Source: Rhizomucor pusillus
Lineage: Eukaryota > Mucoromycota > Mucoromycetes > Mucorales > Lichtheimiaceae
Assembly (NCBI GenBank): GCA_900175165.2
Contig: FWWN02000490.1
Coordinates: 1 to 64,000 of the forward strand
Direction: 5' to 3'
Length of the DNA: 64,000 nt
Shown: piece by piece, positions 44,913 to 58,512 of the stretch
How the letters are laid out: every line of letters begins with the position of its first letter
Numbering within the stretch: the stretch's first letter is position 1
Translations under genes and position numbers: made by a program
Notes under the pieces: model-generated
Databases searched by the model: none
What the model saw: only the letters and a program-made list of their open reading frames with translations
What the model was told of the DNA's origin: nothing

Positions 44913-47643
44913 ATGAGTAACCGGCCGAGGCGCGATCACGAACGTCGTACCTATTACACGCTATATACTCCTAATCCCGACGCAGATGCAGCGACTCATG
45001 TTGCCAAAGAGCTTGGCGCCAGGTTCGAAGGTCCCGTGGGTGAGCTGGACCAATATTTCTGGATCAGCGTACCTAAAGGCTCCATTTCGAAACGAAGTCT
45101 TGACGACGAACAAGATGATCTGCAGCGTTTATTCCAGCGACTACGAACGTCGTCAGGGCTGCAGAAACGAAGTAACCAACCTATAGACAGAGTTACTCGG
45201 TTGGATCGACAGACACCTCGAAAGAAACTGTACAAACGCAGTGTCATACCAGTTCGACGACAACAGCTTGAGGTGGAGGTGGAGGTGGAGGATGAGCTGG
45301 CTACAACGGACAACCTGCCTGTACTCGAAAATATCCAAGCAGAGCAAATTAGCAACCACGAAGTGCTATCATCAGCATCGTTCCTTAACCAGGCCGGTGG
45401 GTTCGATGCATTAAGGAATGCATTGGGGATTTATGATCCTGGATTTGACCAACAGTGGCACTTGGTAAGCCGGAACACGATCCTGTGGTTACACATGCTT
45501 CTAAATTCTTATTTGCTTCAAAGATCAACCAGGAACAGCGTGGCCATGACATAAATGTGACAGGAGTATGGAGTCAAGGTCGAAAAATCAAAAGACGACT
45601 TTGTATTTGCCACTCGAGCTGATCTTTATCTTCTCTCTAGGCGTGACAGGGGAAAACATTGTGGTTGCCATACTTGACGATGGACTCGACATGGATAGCG
45701 ATGATCTAAAAGATAACTTTGCAAGTATTTCTACCGAAAAGAAAAACCACAGATGAGACACGGTCGAGACTGACTATGGTTGTTTTTCAAGTTCGCCGCG
45801 GGTTCCTACGATTTTAATGCTCGAACAGCGCTTCCAAAACCGCAGCTTGAGGACGACCGACATGGAACGCGCTGCGCAGGTGAAATCGCGGCAGCAAGGA
45901 ATAACGTTTGCGGCGTGGGCGTTGCGTACGGAGCCAAAGTCGCTGGTATCAGAATTTTATCAGAGGACATCACCGACGCGGACGAAGCCGAAGCGTTGAA
46001 CTATGCTTACCAGCAGAATCATATTTTCTCTTGCTCGTGGGGCCCCCCTGACCTCGGCGAAGTTGTGGAGGCGCCGCAGGAGATCGTACTTGACGCTATC
46101 AAGAATGGAATAACAAAAGGGCGCAACGGCAGCGGTACGATTTATGTTTTTGCGTCAGGTAACGGTGGCTCCAACGACGATAACTGCAACTACGATGGAT
46201 ATACCAACAGCATGTATACGATCACGGTCGGCGCGATTGACCGTATGGAGAACCATCCTTACTACTCTGAGCGCTGCTCAGCACAGCTCGTGGTAACCTA
46301 TTCGAGCGGCAGTGGAGGTCACATTGTAAGTCTTGGCAAAACAACAGGATAAAATATATCCGAAATCTAAACCAAATTTTTCAAGTACACAACCGATGTC
46401 GGTCAAAACGAGTGCTATGATCGGCATGGAGGTACCTCTGCAGCGGCACCCTTGGCAGCAGGGATATTTGCCCTGGTCTTGTCAGTGAGACCCGATCTGA
46501 CATGGCGCGATATGCAGTATTTATGTGTGGAGACTGCCGTACCTATTTCTCTGGATGATCCTGACTGGACGACGTTGCCATCCGGCCGCATGTACAATCA
46601 TAAGTTTGGATACGGAAAGCTGGATGCATACGCAATCGTTGAGCGAGCAAAGACGTTCGAAAGCGTACGACCGCAAACATATCTGCAGATACCATTGCAG
46701 CTTGATGAACCGCAGTTGATACCAGATCTCACGGAAATTAATGCGCCCGTCGACAAGAGCCGTGCATTGACGAGCACGATATCCATCACGGATGAATGGA
46801 TCGCTAAATCGGGCCTTGGTCGATTAGAGCATGTTACTGCAACGGTATATATTGAGCATAGCCGACGCGGTGACCTTGAGACTTTGCTGGAGAGCCCAAA
46901 CAATGTTGTCAGTCAATTGGGAGCACCGCGAAAATTTGATACAAGTCCAAACGGTCTGATAAATTGGACTTTTATGACCGTAAAGCACTGGTAATTAGAA
47001 AGAGAAACGATAGCTAGGTAATATTCTTCTTACACAGATTGAATATAGGGGCGAGAATCCTGTCGGTAACTGGACATTAAGAGTAATCGACGGGAAGAAT
47101 CCGCAATACACTGGCGTGTTCGTCAATTGGACCCTGACGTTGTGGGGAGAGCTTGCAGAAGGCTTTGGAGGTGAACCGATACATGCGCCACTTTCAGTAG
47201 TAGATTATCCAAAGCGACCGCTTTCGACGTCCGAGCAAGACCTTGCAGAAGACAAGGACGATGTTGACGCTGACGACGTCTTACCTTCTATGGAAACTGA
47301 GATATCCACAATTGCCATAGAGCACGATACCACTACAACTACACCAACATACATGCATATGCCCACATTAATCGATCCTTTCGACGACCATAATATCGTT
47401 TTGAAAGACGACCTTCCCATCGACGACTATAGAAGTTTCTTCGCTTATACCCTAGTCGTCCTGATATTAGTTGCTGGAGCGATAGCTACAGTGTTTCTAG
47501 TTCGTCGACGCGTCTTTGCGGGTTATTTCAGCGTGCAGCAGGAGGATGTTGATCGAATCGAATTTGAAGAAATCAACCGAGAGCGCGTTCCAAAAGTCAA
47601 ACGGCAATCCATATCAAATAGCAAAAACCGTATAACGTCTTGA
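44913..47643 (+). CDS. KEX2: kexin, Golgi prohormone-processing serine protease
   Basis: Type I membrane subtilase that cleaves after KR/RR in the late Golgi. Exons 44913-45464, 45524-45578, 45641-45720, 45792-46325, 46386-46990 and 47049-47643 give 806 residues. Order: propeptide with SISKRSLDDE and LYKRSVIPVRR cleavage sites; catalytic domain with Asp (AILDDGLDMD), His (DDRHGTRCAGEI), oxyanion Asn (FASGNGG) and Ser (HGGTSAAAPLAAG); P domain (GENPVGNWTLRV, VNWTLTLWGE); acidic Thr-rich linker; a membrane span FFAYTLVVLILVAGAIATVF; and a tail with GYFSV, a possible Golgi-retrieval signal. Intron 3 (45721-45791) has a GC donor. Oddly, no signal peptide follows the ATG at 44913, although the propeptide begins almost at once. 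Confidence 0.93.
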
Positions 47644-48410
47644 TTTCGTATCATTGTCATTTTTCCCCCTCGTACCACTGTACTCCGTTAAATGGACGAT
47701 TTGTATTATAATGCACAGTAAAGCCCGTAACTTGACACATGAAAGTACTTCATTTTGAAGAAAGGTTTGCGCTACCAAAGATGCTAACTAGCAACAGCTA
47801 CAGCGAGGCTGGCCACTGTAAATGATAAAAATTGATAAGCACTGCAGACCTTCCAAGCAACGTCACAACAAAAGATATCAAGCCAATCCTGGGCGATTTC
47901 TAAACCTATCATATACAGGTTTAGACACCATCGAAAAATACAACCCTTATCAACGGTACAATGCTAACGAAACGCAACTGAAGCAACAGTTCTATGGGGT
48001 CATGGCATATTGAATCATCTGGAAAAGGCACCGAAAATAGACTCGGCGAAGGAAAAGTTGGAAATCGCCAGGAAACCAGCGATATGCATCAACGATCCCG
48101 TAAAACAATTGAATATAAAGAAGCTTCATCCTGAACACGTCTCTTTCTTCGAGAAAGCAGCGGATACCGCACGGACAGAAATAGTCAGTTCACAAAAGTA
48201 CTTGACCCGCGATCGCCGGTTAGACTACCGATTGATTATGAACGGGCATTCAGGCTATTAACTCTAACAATCGGAAATGAAAAAAGATGCCTCGGATAAA
48301 TCGGGTGTCAAGTAACCAATGCCGAAATGCAGCTGCGGGAAGCAAGTTGACCAAATTTTCCAAAACTGACATCGACCACGCACTCGCTACCTTAACAATC
48401 GATCTCAAAC
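47644..48410. other. intergenic, leader of the Zn2Cys6 gene
   Basis: Two abutting plus-strand frames (47822-48013, 63 codons; 48010-48261, 83 codons) are basic and protein-like, but have no recognised domain and lack clear starts. They could be upstream ORFs in the leader or decayed coding DNA. Nothing else is supported. Confidence 0.35.
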
Positions 48411-51171
48411 ATGTTACCGTTATATCCTATGCAATCATCGTCTCAAAGGAGCAAGGCACCGAAAGCAAAACGTACACGTGCGAGCAAGAGCTGCGATCAA
48501 TGTCGAAAGAAGAAGATTCGTTGCGATTCAGTGGTATCGATGCCATGCAGCAATTGCAGATCCACTCAAACGGAATGTCGGATTACGAATGAGCCGCGAA
48601 AGAGGGGACCTATCAGTCAGAGGCAAGCAATATCAAATGGAAAGAAATAGTCTTTTGGGAAACCATATTTTTTACAATTGCGGTAATTCCAGATATGTTC
48701 ATGAACTTGAGGCGCGGTTGAACAAGATGGAAGCATTATTGGAAAAGTATTCGCGTTCTTCTTCTACTACCTCTGCATCTTCATCCACTTCTTCTCCGTA
48801 TTCTCCAAATCAGCAAAGACAAGATATCCCTCATGCAATGCAAGAAACGATACGAGGGTTGGATTCTGGCATTTCGCAGCAATTTGATGCATTAACACTT
48901 GCTGATTACGCCCGCACAAAATATATCGGGACAAGCTCTGGTATCCATTTACTGGATGAGGAAGTGTTCCAACGCAAAGGAAAGCTCAAACTGAAGAATG
49001 AGTCGATTTTACAAAAGGTCAATGATGACGAGGACGAGCATGTCATTATAAAATCAGACGCTGGTGTATCATCTCATCCTACGATACCTGGCTCTGCATA
49101 TTCTCGATCGGAATTGTTCAAGGATCACCCTCAGATGTCAATTGAACTTGCTGACTGCTTAATCGAACTGTAAGCGACGATAGTGATTTAAAATGCGTTC
49201 GAGTTTATTATAACCTTCTCTGTTAATATAGCTACTTCCAATATGGCCATCCACTTGTCGCCATTATTAATAAGATTGCATTCCTCGAGCAATATTACTT
49301 TGCTAATCCACATCCTCCAGATCGTCATTTGGTATATGCTATTTGCTCTGTCGGTCTCCGGATTGTGCCTTCCACCGGTGTCCAACTTGCAAGTGGGACA
49401 TTTGTAGGGTCGGATATTATCAAGAGCCTTAGATCTTCTTTGAGACGAGAAGGATTAATTGCAATTGAAAAGGCCTATTCAAGATCTAGTATATCGACCC
49501 TACAGTGCCTTATCCTTCATTTGATGTACATGGAAGTTTGTGAAGAAGATGACGAATTTACATTTGCATGGCAAGTACATACGTTATCTAACAACGTGTT
49601 TGAAAACGATCTAAGTGAATTTTACTTCCATGTAGGTTCATTGTCGGAACGGTAAGTCCTGGAATGGGTGCTTTTCAGGAAGGAGAAGAGAATGCTGACC
49701 GATTTCGGTCTTTGTCCATTTTTTCCCCTTATTGGTCTCATGTCTAACAGGCGATTCGGATGGTGAGTTTACGCCAGGGATATGGGAGGAATTTTATGGG
49801 AACAACTCTTAAACTTTTGAAAGGCGGTAGATCTCGGTTTACATCGTAACTCTCTACGCTGGTCGCTCCCAAAATATGAAATTGAGTTACGGCGACGAAT
49901 ATGGCATTGTTTAAATATAATAGATAAATGGGTATACTATCTGCAAAGTATCAAATCAAACAGCATGAAGAATTCTGAACTCTTCTTCCCAAATTAATAC
50001 GATCGCAGATATCAGCCGATCTGGGACGACCGCCAACGATCGCCGATGATGATTTCGATGTTGAACTGCCTTTAGCGACGGAACTTGAGTCACCTTACAA
50101 CACTCTAGATAGACCCGATATACCGTGGATACTAAAACAGGCCCGAGATGATGTTACCAGCCAACGGCCACTGTACGAGCTCTTCCGTGCATTTGCGTCG
50201 GCTGCGCCGATATTGAACCGGATTTTGCGAGGATTCTATTCGCCCAAATGGCAATCGAGTGGCGTCCTTAACATATCGCTTGCTGCGGCGCTGGAGGTCG
50301 AGTTGGAGCAATGGAAAAATACTTTGCCAGTTTCGCTTGCAGATCCAAGCCAAAACCGTTTACCATTTGCACGTACGTGAACTCAAAGAATCTGGCGATG
50401 TGGAAAGATGCTAAAATTATTTAAAGCAATCATGGTGGAAATTGAGTATAACTGTCTGTTGCTACTTCTTCACCGACCTTTCATTCAGCATAAAGATCCC
50501 TCAAAGCCGATTGACAACGATGCAGCTCTACGGGCGCTGTCTATAAGCACTAGAGCAGCAAACAGGATGCTGGATTGCATGGAGAGGTTTACAACCGCTT
50601 TGCCAGGCAGAATATACTCAACTTTATGCGCATAGTAAGTGGTGTCAATTTTTTTTTATAGAAATGGATGTCTGAATGCTAACGATTCAACAGCTCCGGC
50701 TTGCAAGCTGCTGTAATTTTCCTTTTCCATGCAAAAAGCGATAATTTAATAACTCGACAGCAAGGTGTTCGTAACTTGATACGTTTCGTCAATATATTCA
50801 AAAGCAAAGAGATGATCCGGATAAATCAGCTTATCAAGATTTTGGAATCACTGGCTGCAAAGTATGCTGTACCTGTATCGTCGGCAGACCTAGCTTTGCA
50901 GAATCAAGGTGTTTCAGGGGAGGAGGAACCAATAATATCTGTATGCGCACCATTGAACGATACACCCAGAAGCGTTGAAAGTCCATCGTCTTCGAATTGT
51001 ATACAAACACAAATGCTAATGCCTGAACCAGCTGGAACTACAGTTACACCCTCCTGTTTCGATTATACAAACTTGTCATCGGATATACCCCTGTGGAGCT
51101 TACCTAATGGCTTAACTTGGAGTGATTGGGAAATGTTCCTGCAGGCAAACATTTACCAACCTCCTCAATAA
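48411..51171 (+). CDS. Zn2Cys6 transcription factor with fungal-trans domain
   Basis: Nine exons (48411-48622, 48693-49169, 49232-49570, 49636-49651, 49751-49762, 49824-49931, 50009-50372, 50427-50634, 50694-51171) join to 737 residues. The N-terminal binuclear cluster is CDQCRKKKIRCDS with the second half CSNCRSTQTEC, followed by RKRGPISQ and the linker YVHELEARLNKMEALLEKY. The fungal-specific regulatory domain includes YFQYGHPLVAIINKIAFLEQ, AWFIVGTAIRMAVDLGLHRN, ELRRRIWHCLNIIDKW and SADLGRPPTI. A Ser-rich segment separates the two. Two exons are micro-exons (16 and 12 bases), and two introns (48623-48692, 49571-49635) have GC donors; splicing them is the only way to recover GTAIRMAVDLGLHR. 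The exon 7-8 boundary was chosen by phase. Target genes are unknown. Confidence 0.88.
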
Positions 51172-52676
51172 AACCTTTGCTTTACGCAAATGTGGAATCC
51201 TTTGTTCACATCCATTTTTTCCCAGATGCAGCAGTACCAGGATCAATTAAGCATTCCAAAAACATAATATCCTTGCTTCTTGCAGGAAATGATAAACGCT
51301 GGAAGTCACATTATGCGATGAAGGGATGCTCGAGCAAATCGCTGATTTGCCTTCATACCTATGCCATTCAGCAATCTGCAGTTTAATGGAGGTTTCAATG
51401 TGTATTATGTCTCTCCGATCACTTGGAAGCGTCGCACAAATATCGCTTGTCGGCATTATTGACTGACAATGCAGCGGACCAAGTAGACAGCGTGTAAAGA
51501 TGCAACAAATGCTTGTTCACAGACACTCTCGCGAGCAAGACCAATCAGGCCATTTTACTCTTCCAATTTGTCCATTTTTTTCCAGGGCCGATTTCAATGA
51601 ATGGATCCATAGGTACTTTGCGTCTCTGCTGCCAGCTGTTGCTGTTTGGACCGGTTCGATCCCTGTCTCGTACCTTCTTACATCAGGTCTTCGTCATCTT
51701 AGTGTTTCGCGCTACGATGAACAATGTATAGGTTCTTCTGAGCCTGTGCTTTGAGCGTGCATTTACCAGCTTTTGGGCTTCTGGTTTCTTGTCCAGCCTT
51801 CGGGTTTCCATGGCCATCCTTCGAATTTCAAATGTCCAAGCCTTACTGGCTTCTTGTCTAGCCTTAAAGGAGATTACAATTTAGTGCGTGTTTATTAGAA
51901 TTTGATTTCCAAGGTTAAACTGGTTTGAAATGATCTACCAGTTACAGTCATCGGCATTTCTCCAAGGTAGCAAGACTTCTTGCGTTTCTGAGCGAACAAG
52001 ACTGCTTTCAAGTTCCGGACTTCTCGAATAAACTTGTCGCATATCTGGCAAATGCTGACAACGATTGGATGAATGAATTTGTAAATATAGCTAGTAAAGT
52101 GGCTCGTATTTTTCATCATGTAAATGATGATCGATCCTCGTTTGTAAATGTTTTTACTGCCACCATCGCCGGTTCTACAGTTTCCGGCATTCTGGACGGT
52201 AGCTAATTATGGTTCCGTGTTTGACGCCATAAGCTTCAGGGACGATCGTCAACCTGACATTATTATTTTGTTCTCTGGAAACTGAATATCAAAGCTCAAT
52301 ATTGTACATATGTGAATAGCTGTGCTCATGGATATCATGTATAGTCTTCAGGGAATAGAGAACAATGAAAATATAGCCAATGATACCATACTGCAGATGT
52401 GCATTCCTGGATATTATGTATTACACTTTATCAAGCTCTATTTAGTCAAATATATGTCCAGTATTCACTTTTATTTAAATGGATGCATTTAATGGTTTTG
52501 TCTATAACAGAAGCTTGGTATAAGCTTGAAAAATCGCTTCCAGCTATCGGTCTACGTCGGCAAGGCGCGTCCAATTTCACTGAGATGTGCACCCAAATTA
52601 CCTGGTTTCAAATGCGGACAATGATGCACTTAGCAGAAAACCCCACGGGAGGCTCTTACCTTTCTGCTCTTCCCTA
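51172..52676. other. intergenic, no gene seen
   Basis: No supported gene. Around 51770-51870 a short sequence word (GGCTTCTTGTC, CAGCCTT) recurs imperfectly two or three times, which may be a small local repeat. A minus frame at 51895-52119 (74 codons) resembles a fragment of an uncharacterised protein but has no splice context. Confidence 0.35.
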
Positions 52677-55600
52677 ATGGCGACCGCAGAGAATGAAGCC
52701 GTCGGGATCAGCAACGGTATTGTACTTTGATTCTAGATGCAATCGTGACGTTGCTCACTTTTGAGCCTTTGCAGCCTTAAGTTACGAAGAGGTCCTGGAA
52801 AAGTACAAAAATCTCCAGGAATCTTACGATGCTGTCTCTGCCTCGGAAAAGTCAACAAGTATGCAGTAACGAATTTCTTCAGGATCAGACAGCTTTAACA
52901 CTCGAACCACGTAGAGGAACGCTTAGAACAAGCACTCGCAGAACTTGACAATGCGAAATCCGAGCTCAAAGAAAATCAACGCGTCCGCGCTGAAACAGAC
53001 GTCAAACTCGATCTTTCTAATGCCAATGAGCGATCCATCATGGAGCTTGTTGCTTCTTTGCGCATGGAGCTTTTGAAAGCTCGCGGTAAACTACAAATGT
53101 TTGTCTAATCCACAAGATCGCGTATTCATTCGATGCTTTTAGACAAGGAAAATGAGCTCAATGAACAGATCGCTAGTTTGAATGCTCAGTGTCTGGATTT
53201 ATCACTCGTCAACGGGCGTCTCAGTAGTGCAGAAGCTACCATGAAGGTAAGTTACTTGGTTATACGAAACACAGTATACAGATCTCTGAATACGTGTTTC
53301 CCTTGATAGATGCGACATCAGCAATTAGAGTCGGCTAATCAGACACTTGCAAAGCAAGAGTCCACACGAAGGCAACAGCTTGCATTACTGGAATCTGAAC
53401 TGGACTCAGTGAAAGAGAAATATGTGAGTGATCGTTAAATATTCAGCGAAAGTATCATCTTACACTAGTATATTTTAGCGACTTGCGGCAAAGAACTTTG
53501 CGACCGACAAAACGAACTGGCAGCGCGAACGCGAAGAGTTCTTGAATGAAAAGCAGGAATTGCGTCTGCAATTGTCGCAGTGCAAAGCCGAACACGAAGT
53601 TCTAACGGAAAGAGCACGAAGTCTCCAAGATCGTTGTGAACAGCTGGAGCTCAGCCGTGCTAGTATGAAGAAAGCTCATCAGGAGCTTGTCGCGATCTAC
53701 GATAAACAGCAGAAGGAAAGCGAACGTCAAGTTGCAGAAGCTAAAACAGCAGCAGCGACCGCAGAAACCGAACTGCAACTGACTCGGGAAAGAATGCACC
53801 AAGAAAATCAATCCCTGCAGTTCGAACTTCAGAAATGTCAGGAACGCCTAGAAGTTGCTCGCGAAAGAGCTGAGTCATTGATGAACGGCTCTGCAACCGC
53901 CAGCAGCAGCGAAAACGGCGCTCACGATACCCCTCAACCTCCAAGTAATCTTTTGCGGCTTATTCGCCAATATGAAAAGTCTGGAAGAAATTGGGAGGAC
54001 GTATATCAAGAATATTTTGAACTGCAGCATGCCTACGGGCTTCTCATGACCAAGAACGAAGACCTTGTTCGCAATATGGAACGCTTGATCAGAGAGCAAC
54101 GCGACAGAGACGTTTATCATGAAAGGCTTGAAGATGAGCATCGCCGCATTCTTCGCGAGTTGGATACGCAGAGACTGCGAACCAGGGAGGCTGAGGAAGC
54201 AAATGCGAATAACTCGAAATTGGTACGTGAGTAGATCCTCTAATCGAACAGCGTTACTCATCAAATGTATATAGATAACGCAAATGAAGACGGAATTGAG
54301 GGATTTGCAGAAAACAAGAGATGATCTTCAAAAAGTATTGCAAGACACAAGCTATCAAGTCTGTTATCTTGTGCGTGAAGTTGAAACACTTGGTGGAGAA
54401 TTGCCTGAAGGTGTACAGAGCTACGAAGATCTTATTAAATATGCCAACACCCCTGGAATCGATCACGACAAGGTTGTTTTCAAGAATATACAGGAACTTC
54501 AAAAGCGAAACCAGGAGCTACTTTACAACGTCCGCGCCTTGACTGAAAATATCCAAGAGAAGGACGCGGAAATCACTCGATTTGCCGCAGAGAAAGCCAG
54601 ATTCAATGAAGCGATCAACGAATCGAAGGGTACAATCGAGGCTCTTAATGAGAAGATCGTTTCCTTGGAGGCTAGGTATGGTGCCCTCGGCAGAGTTCTA
54701 AATCATATATACTAAGACCTGAATTCTAGCATCAATGCCACCTCGAAAGAACGAGACATGTACCGCGTTGCACTTAACGAAAGTGGACAACGTGCAACTC
54801 CACTTACAGCGACCGATTCAGGAGAGCTCGTAGAACACTATAAGAAGCGAGCAGAAGAGATTGAAGCTGAAGCCAATGCCTATCGACAAGAAGTGGATGA
54901 GGATTTGAAGAGGTTACGTACCGAGCTCGATAATGCCCAGAACGCCTTAACGCAAACGAACTTGCAGCTCAAACGATGCGAAGCAGAAATTATCCATTGG
55001 AAGGAGAAGAGTTCTAATTTAATGCAGTCCATCAACTTGAAGCAGACAGAGTTGACGGAAACACGCCAACGAAATGACGAATTGGAACGAAGACTCGATG
55101 AAAATGAACGAGTGATACGAGAGATCAACCAAGAAATTTCGCAGCAGAAATGTCGAGCGGAAGCTTTGAACAATGAAAATGCGGTCCTCAAGGCGGAATT
55201 GAAAGGATCAGAAAGCAGTTATCAACGTCTTTTGGAGGAGAAGAACAGCCTCTCCGTAGAACGAAACAATCTATCTCAGCTTTTGCAACAGCTTAACGCG
55301 ACTGTCAGTCTTACCAACAGTCAAGCAACGCAGTATGTCGAGACTCTGAAAGAGCAAGTTAAAGATCAAAAAGAGAAGCTGGAGAGTATGCGAGAGAAGC
55401 TTTCTGCAGCCGATAGGGAGCTGCAAGAGCTCAAATCAGTCGACAACAGCCAATGGCAGCAGAAATACATGGAAGCCAGCACTGAGCTGCAGCGTATAAA
55501 GTCAACCCAAAGCCAATTGGAGACCGATTTGGCAGCAGCGAAGGATCAGCGTATTGTACTAGAAACTCGATTATCAGTATTGGAAGTTGAGCTCGAACAA

Positions 55601-58000
55601 AGACGGTCGGGTGCAGCTGCTCCTGAAGGAGCAGAGACGGGTGCTGTCAGCCAAGATAGCTCGAGCACCGCGGAGCATAACAGTCTGGAAGTGAAAGCTG
55701 CGTATGAAGAAATCGAACGATTACGGCGTGTTTTGGCCGAATACGAAGAACAATCAGAGAAGATCAAAGAAGAGCTTGCGAAATCCAACAAAGAAAGAGA
55801 ACAATTTGTCAAAGATATGGAAACTGAAATGTCCAAACTTCACGAAGACTTAGCAGCTCGCAACACCCGACTGCAAGAGACTGAGAGTCTAATTAACAGT
55901 TTGCGACAAGATAACGAAGAAAAGACAAAGTTGGAAGAGCAGTGGATGGCTGAGAAGCAGCAGTTGAGCGACGAGAAGGTTTCACTGGAAGGTCGTATCA
56001 AGGAACTCTTTGAGGAAATCTCGCAGCTTCGAACAGATCTTGGTGAACAGACCAAGATGCTCAAGGAAACCGAGGAGAAGTTGCAGCAAGAAATTGAAAC
56101 TCGCAATAAAGCCGTGCAAGAAGCAGAATCTTTCAAGAGCAAAGTCCAACAGCTGTCTGAAAGTCTGCTCAAGTCTCAGACTGAATCGACACAGTTGCAA
56201 GATCGTCTGAAATCTGATGAATCTTTGTACAACAAACAGCGAGAACAATGGGAGACTGCAGAAGCAGAGATGAAGCTCAGGTAATGTGCAACATTGCATC
56301 AGCTTGTCGAAAACAGATAGAAATTAATTTCCGCTCTGTGATGTAGATTGGAAGAATCCCGCAACAACCAAGATAAATTAACAGAGCAAGTCCAAGAACT
56401 GCTGGCAATAGTTGCAAAGAACCGGCAGTCTATGACCTCAGAATCCCCAGATTCGGAAGGACTTATGGACTTATCCAACAGAACAGTTGCACAGCTCAGA
56501 GGAGTCAACGCATCGCTACGTCGCGAGAACGATATGCTACATGCACAGTACAACGACGTTCGACAAGAATTCGAACGTGTCAAGAACAGCTACGAATTTA
56601 CACAGCAGCAGTTGACGCATACACGATCGCAGCTCGAGAAACTGCGTGAAGAAAACCAACAGATTGAGAACCGCCACATTGAGACGACCACAAAGGCTCA
56701 AAACGAAGCTACTGTATACAAAGAAAACAACACACAACTGAGATCAACAGTTGCCAAATTAAAGGAACGTATCTCTCAGTTGGAAGAACAAAGTGCAGCC
56801 AAGACTGCTGAAGTTGAACCATTATTATGTAAGTTGCAGCAAGGTTGTCTATTCAGATGGCAAGCGAAACCAGAGATTCAAATTTGCTTTGTAGCCAAAG
56901 TTCGTGAGCTGGAAGCAGAAGTACAAGCCAACAAGGATACCGTACAAATGTTGGAGAAGACTAAGGCTGAATGGAGTGCCAGAACAAACCAAATATTATC
57001 AAAATACAACGTGAGTAATCTGAGATCTCGTTACCATAAAGCCTGCCACTTTAACCTTTTTTCTATATCTAGAAAATTGATCCCGCTGAGGTTGATAAAC
57101 TTAAGGCTGATCTAGAAGAAGCCAAGAAGAACGTTCAAACGATCGAGGCAGAAAAGGCTCAAATGGAAGCCAAGATGAATGAACTCGAGAACTCAAAGTC
57201 AGAATCCGACTCGAAGGTGTTGAAGTTTGGTCAGATCGTAAGTAGTAAATCTAGGACCTGAAGCTGAGCGGTACGATTAACTGACTTTTTCTTTGCATAG
57301 GCACAAGAGAGAACTAAGGCAGCGCTGATGTTCAAGAAGCGACTGGAGGAGGCTGAAGCCAAACTTAAAGCAGCCGAGGAAGCCGCTAGCAAGGCTGCAT
57401 CCGCGCCTGCTCCCGCTCCCGCACCGGCTAGTCCTGTCGCCGCTGCACCTGCTACGGTACCGCCCGAATTAACGGCGGTGGAAAAGAAGGAACTCGAAGA
57501 GCAGAAGCAAAAGATCGAGGAGCTCACGAAACAAGTGGAAATCAAGTCGAAAGAAGCACATGAGCAACATGTATGTATATCAAAGCCAAAAAGTAGGGAT
57601 CGGTTGACACATTTACTGATTACATCTTTCTGTACCTGTTATTAGACACGATATCAGCGTGTGTTAGCGCAGGCTAAGCGGATACAGCAAGAGAAGGTAC
57701 GTTCTTGAACAAAAAGGGTGTAGTGATAAATATATCAATGAAGTGACCTATATTGCGGTACAACAGAATCAAATCAACGAAGAGTTAAAGACATCAAAGG
57801 TTGAACTCGAAAAGCTGAAAAAGCAAGGTGACGACAACTTGGAGATGAAGCGTTTGCAGGTCAAAGCATCCATGTCGAGCAACAAGGCAAAGGCGGCTAT
57901 TCAGGATTTATACTTTTTCATGGACAAGCAAAATATTCCTCGCACAGAAGCGCAGCAACTTCGCAAACGTCGGCGCGAAGAAATGCGAACCAGTAAATAA
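52677..58000 (+). CDS. MLP1: Mlp1/TPR-like nuclear basket coiled-coil protein
   Basis: Nuclear-pore basket filament protein that anchors mRNA surveillance and export factors. It starts at the ATG at 52677 (MATAENEAVGIS) and runs in about fifteen exons to the stop at 58000 (RRREEMRTSK). Almost the whole product, about 1,450-1,500 residues by rough estimate, is heptad-repeat coiled coil. Family-specific stretches include LRLIRQYEKSGRNWEDVYQE, YFELQHAYGLLMTKNEDLVR and YHERLEDEHRRILRELDTQR, and further on VCYLVREVETLGG and SKERDMYRVALNE. Near 57400 an Ala/Pro-rich patch (APAPAPAPASP) separates the last coils. The C-terminal part is shorter than in animal TPR and lacks a long acidic tail. Exon edges were not all fixed. 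Confidence 0.85.
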
Positions 58001-58512
58001 TCAAGTTGTTGGATAATTGTTGTGGTCAATAAAATTATGGGAGACGTCCTGTCCCCTTGAATGAAAAGCTTTTTTGGACTTTAACATATTTGGCAGGATA
58101 ATCCGTTGTCTCGGATACTGTGTCAGCTGAACAGCTGGTACAACAAGCAAAGGTTCGGCGATGTTATACTATGGGGACGGCGTCCTGGGTCAGGTAAAAA
58201 AAAAACAGAGGTCATTTGCGTTTGCGTTGCTGCTGCGCTGAGCAACTGTGTGATTTTCTTGCTTTGCCACTGAAAGGAAAAATTAGCACTCTGCTACCTC
58301 GAACCCACAGATCTCAAGATCTTTACTTGTGCAAGGCGCACCATTCGTAATGACCGCCTTTGGACAGATCAGCACTGCAGACTGGGCATATGTTTTGAGC
58401 ACCCATGTGAAAAAAAGAGAGAGAGAGAGAGAATATAACTGTTATTTCTTTTGGAGGAATGAAGGAGGTAAAAAGTGGGCAATCCGGGCTCGTGACACCG
58501 TAATTAAAGGAC
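58001..58512. other. intergenic with GA repeat
   Basis: Convergent 3' region between MLP1 and the ankyrin-DIL gene. It contains an A run (58197-58204), an AGAG dinucleotide repeat at about 58416-58432 and no supported gene. A plus frame at 58329-58745 overlaps the end of the opposite gene and is not real. Confidence 0.4.
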
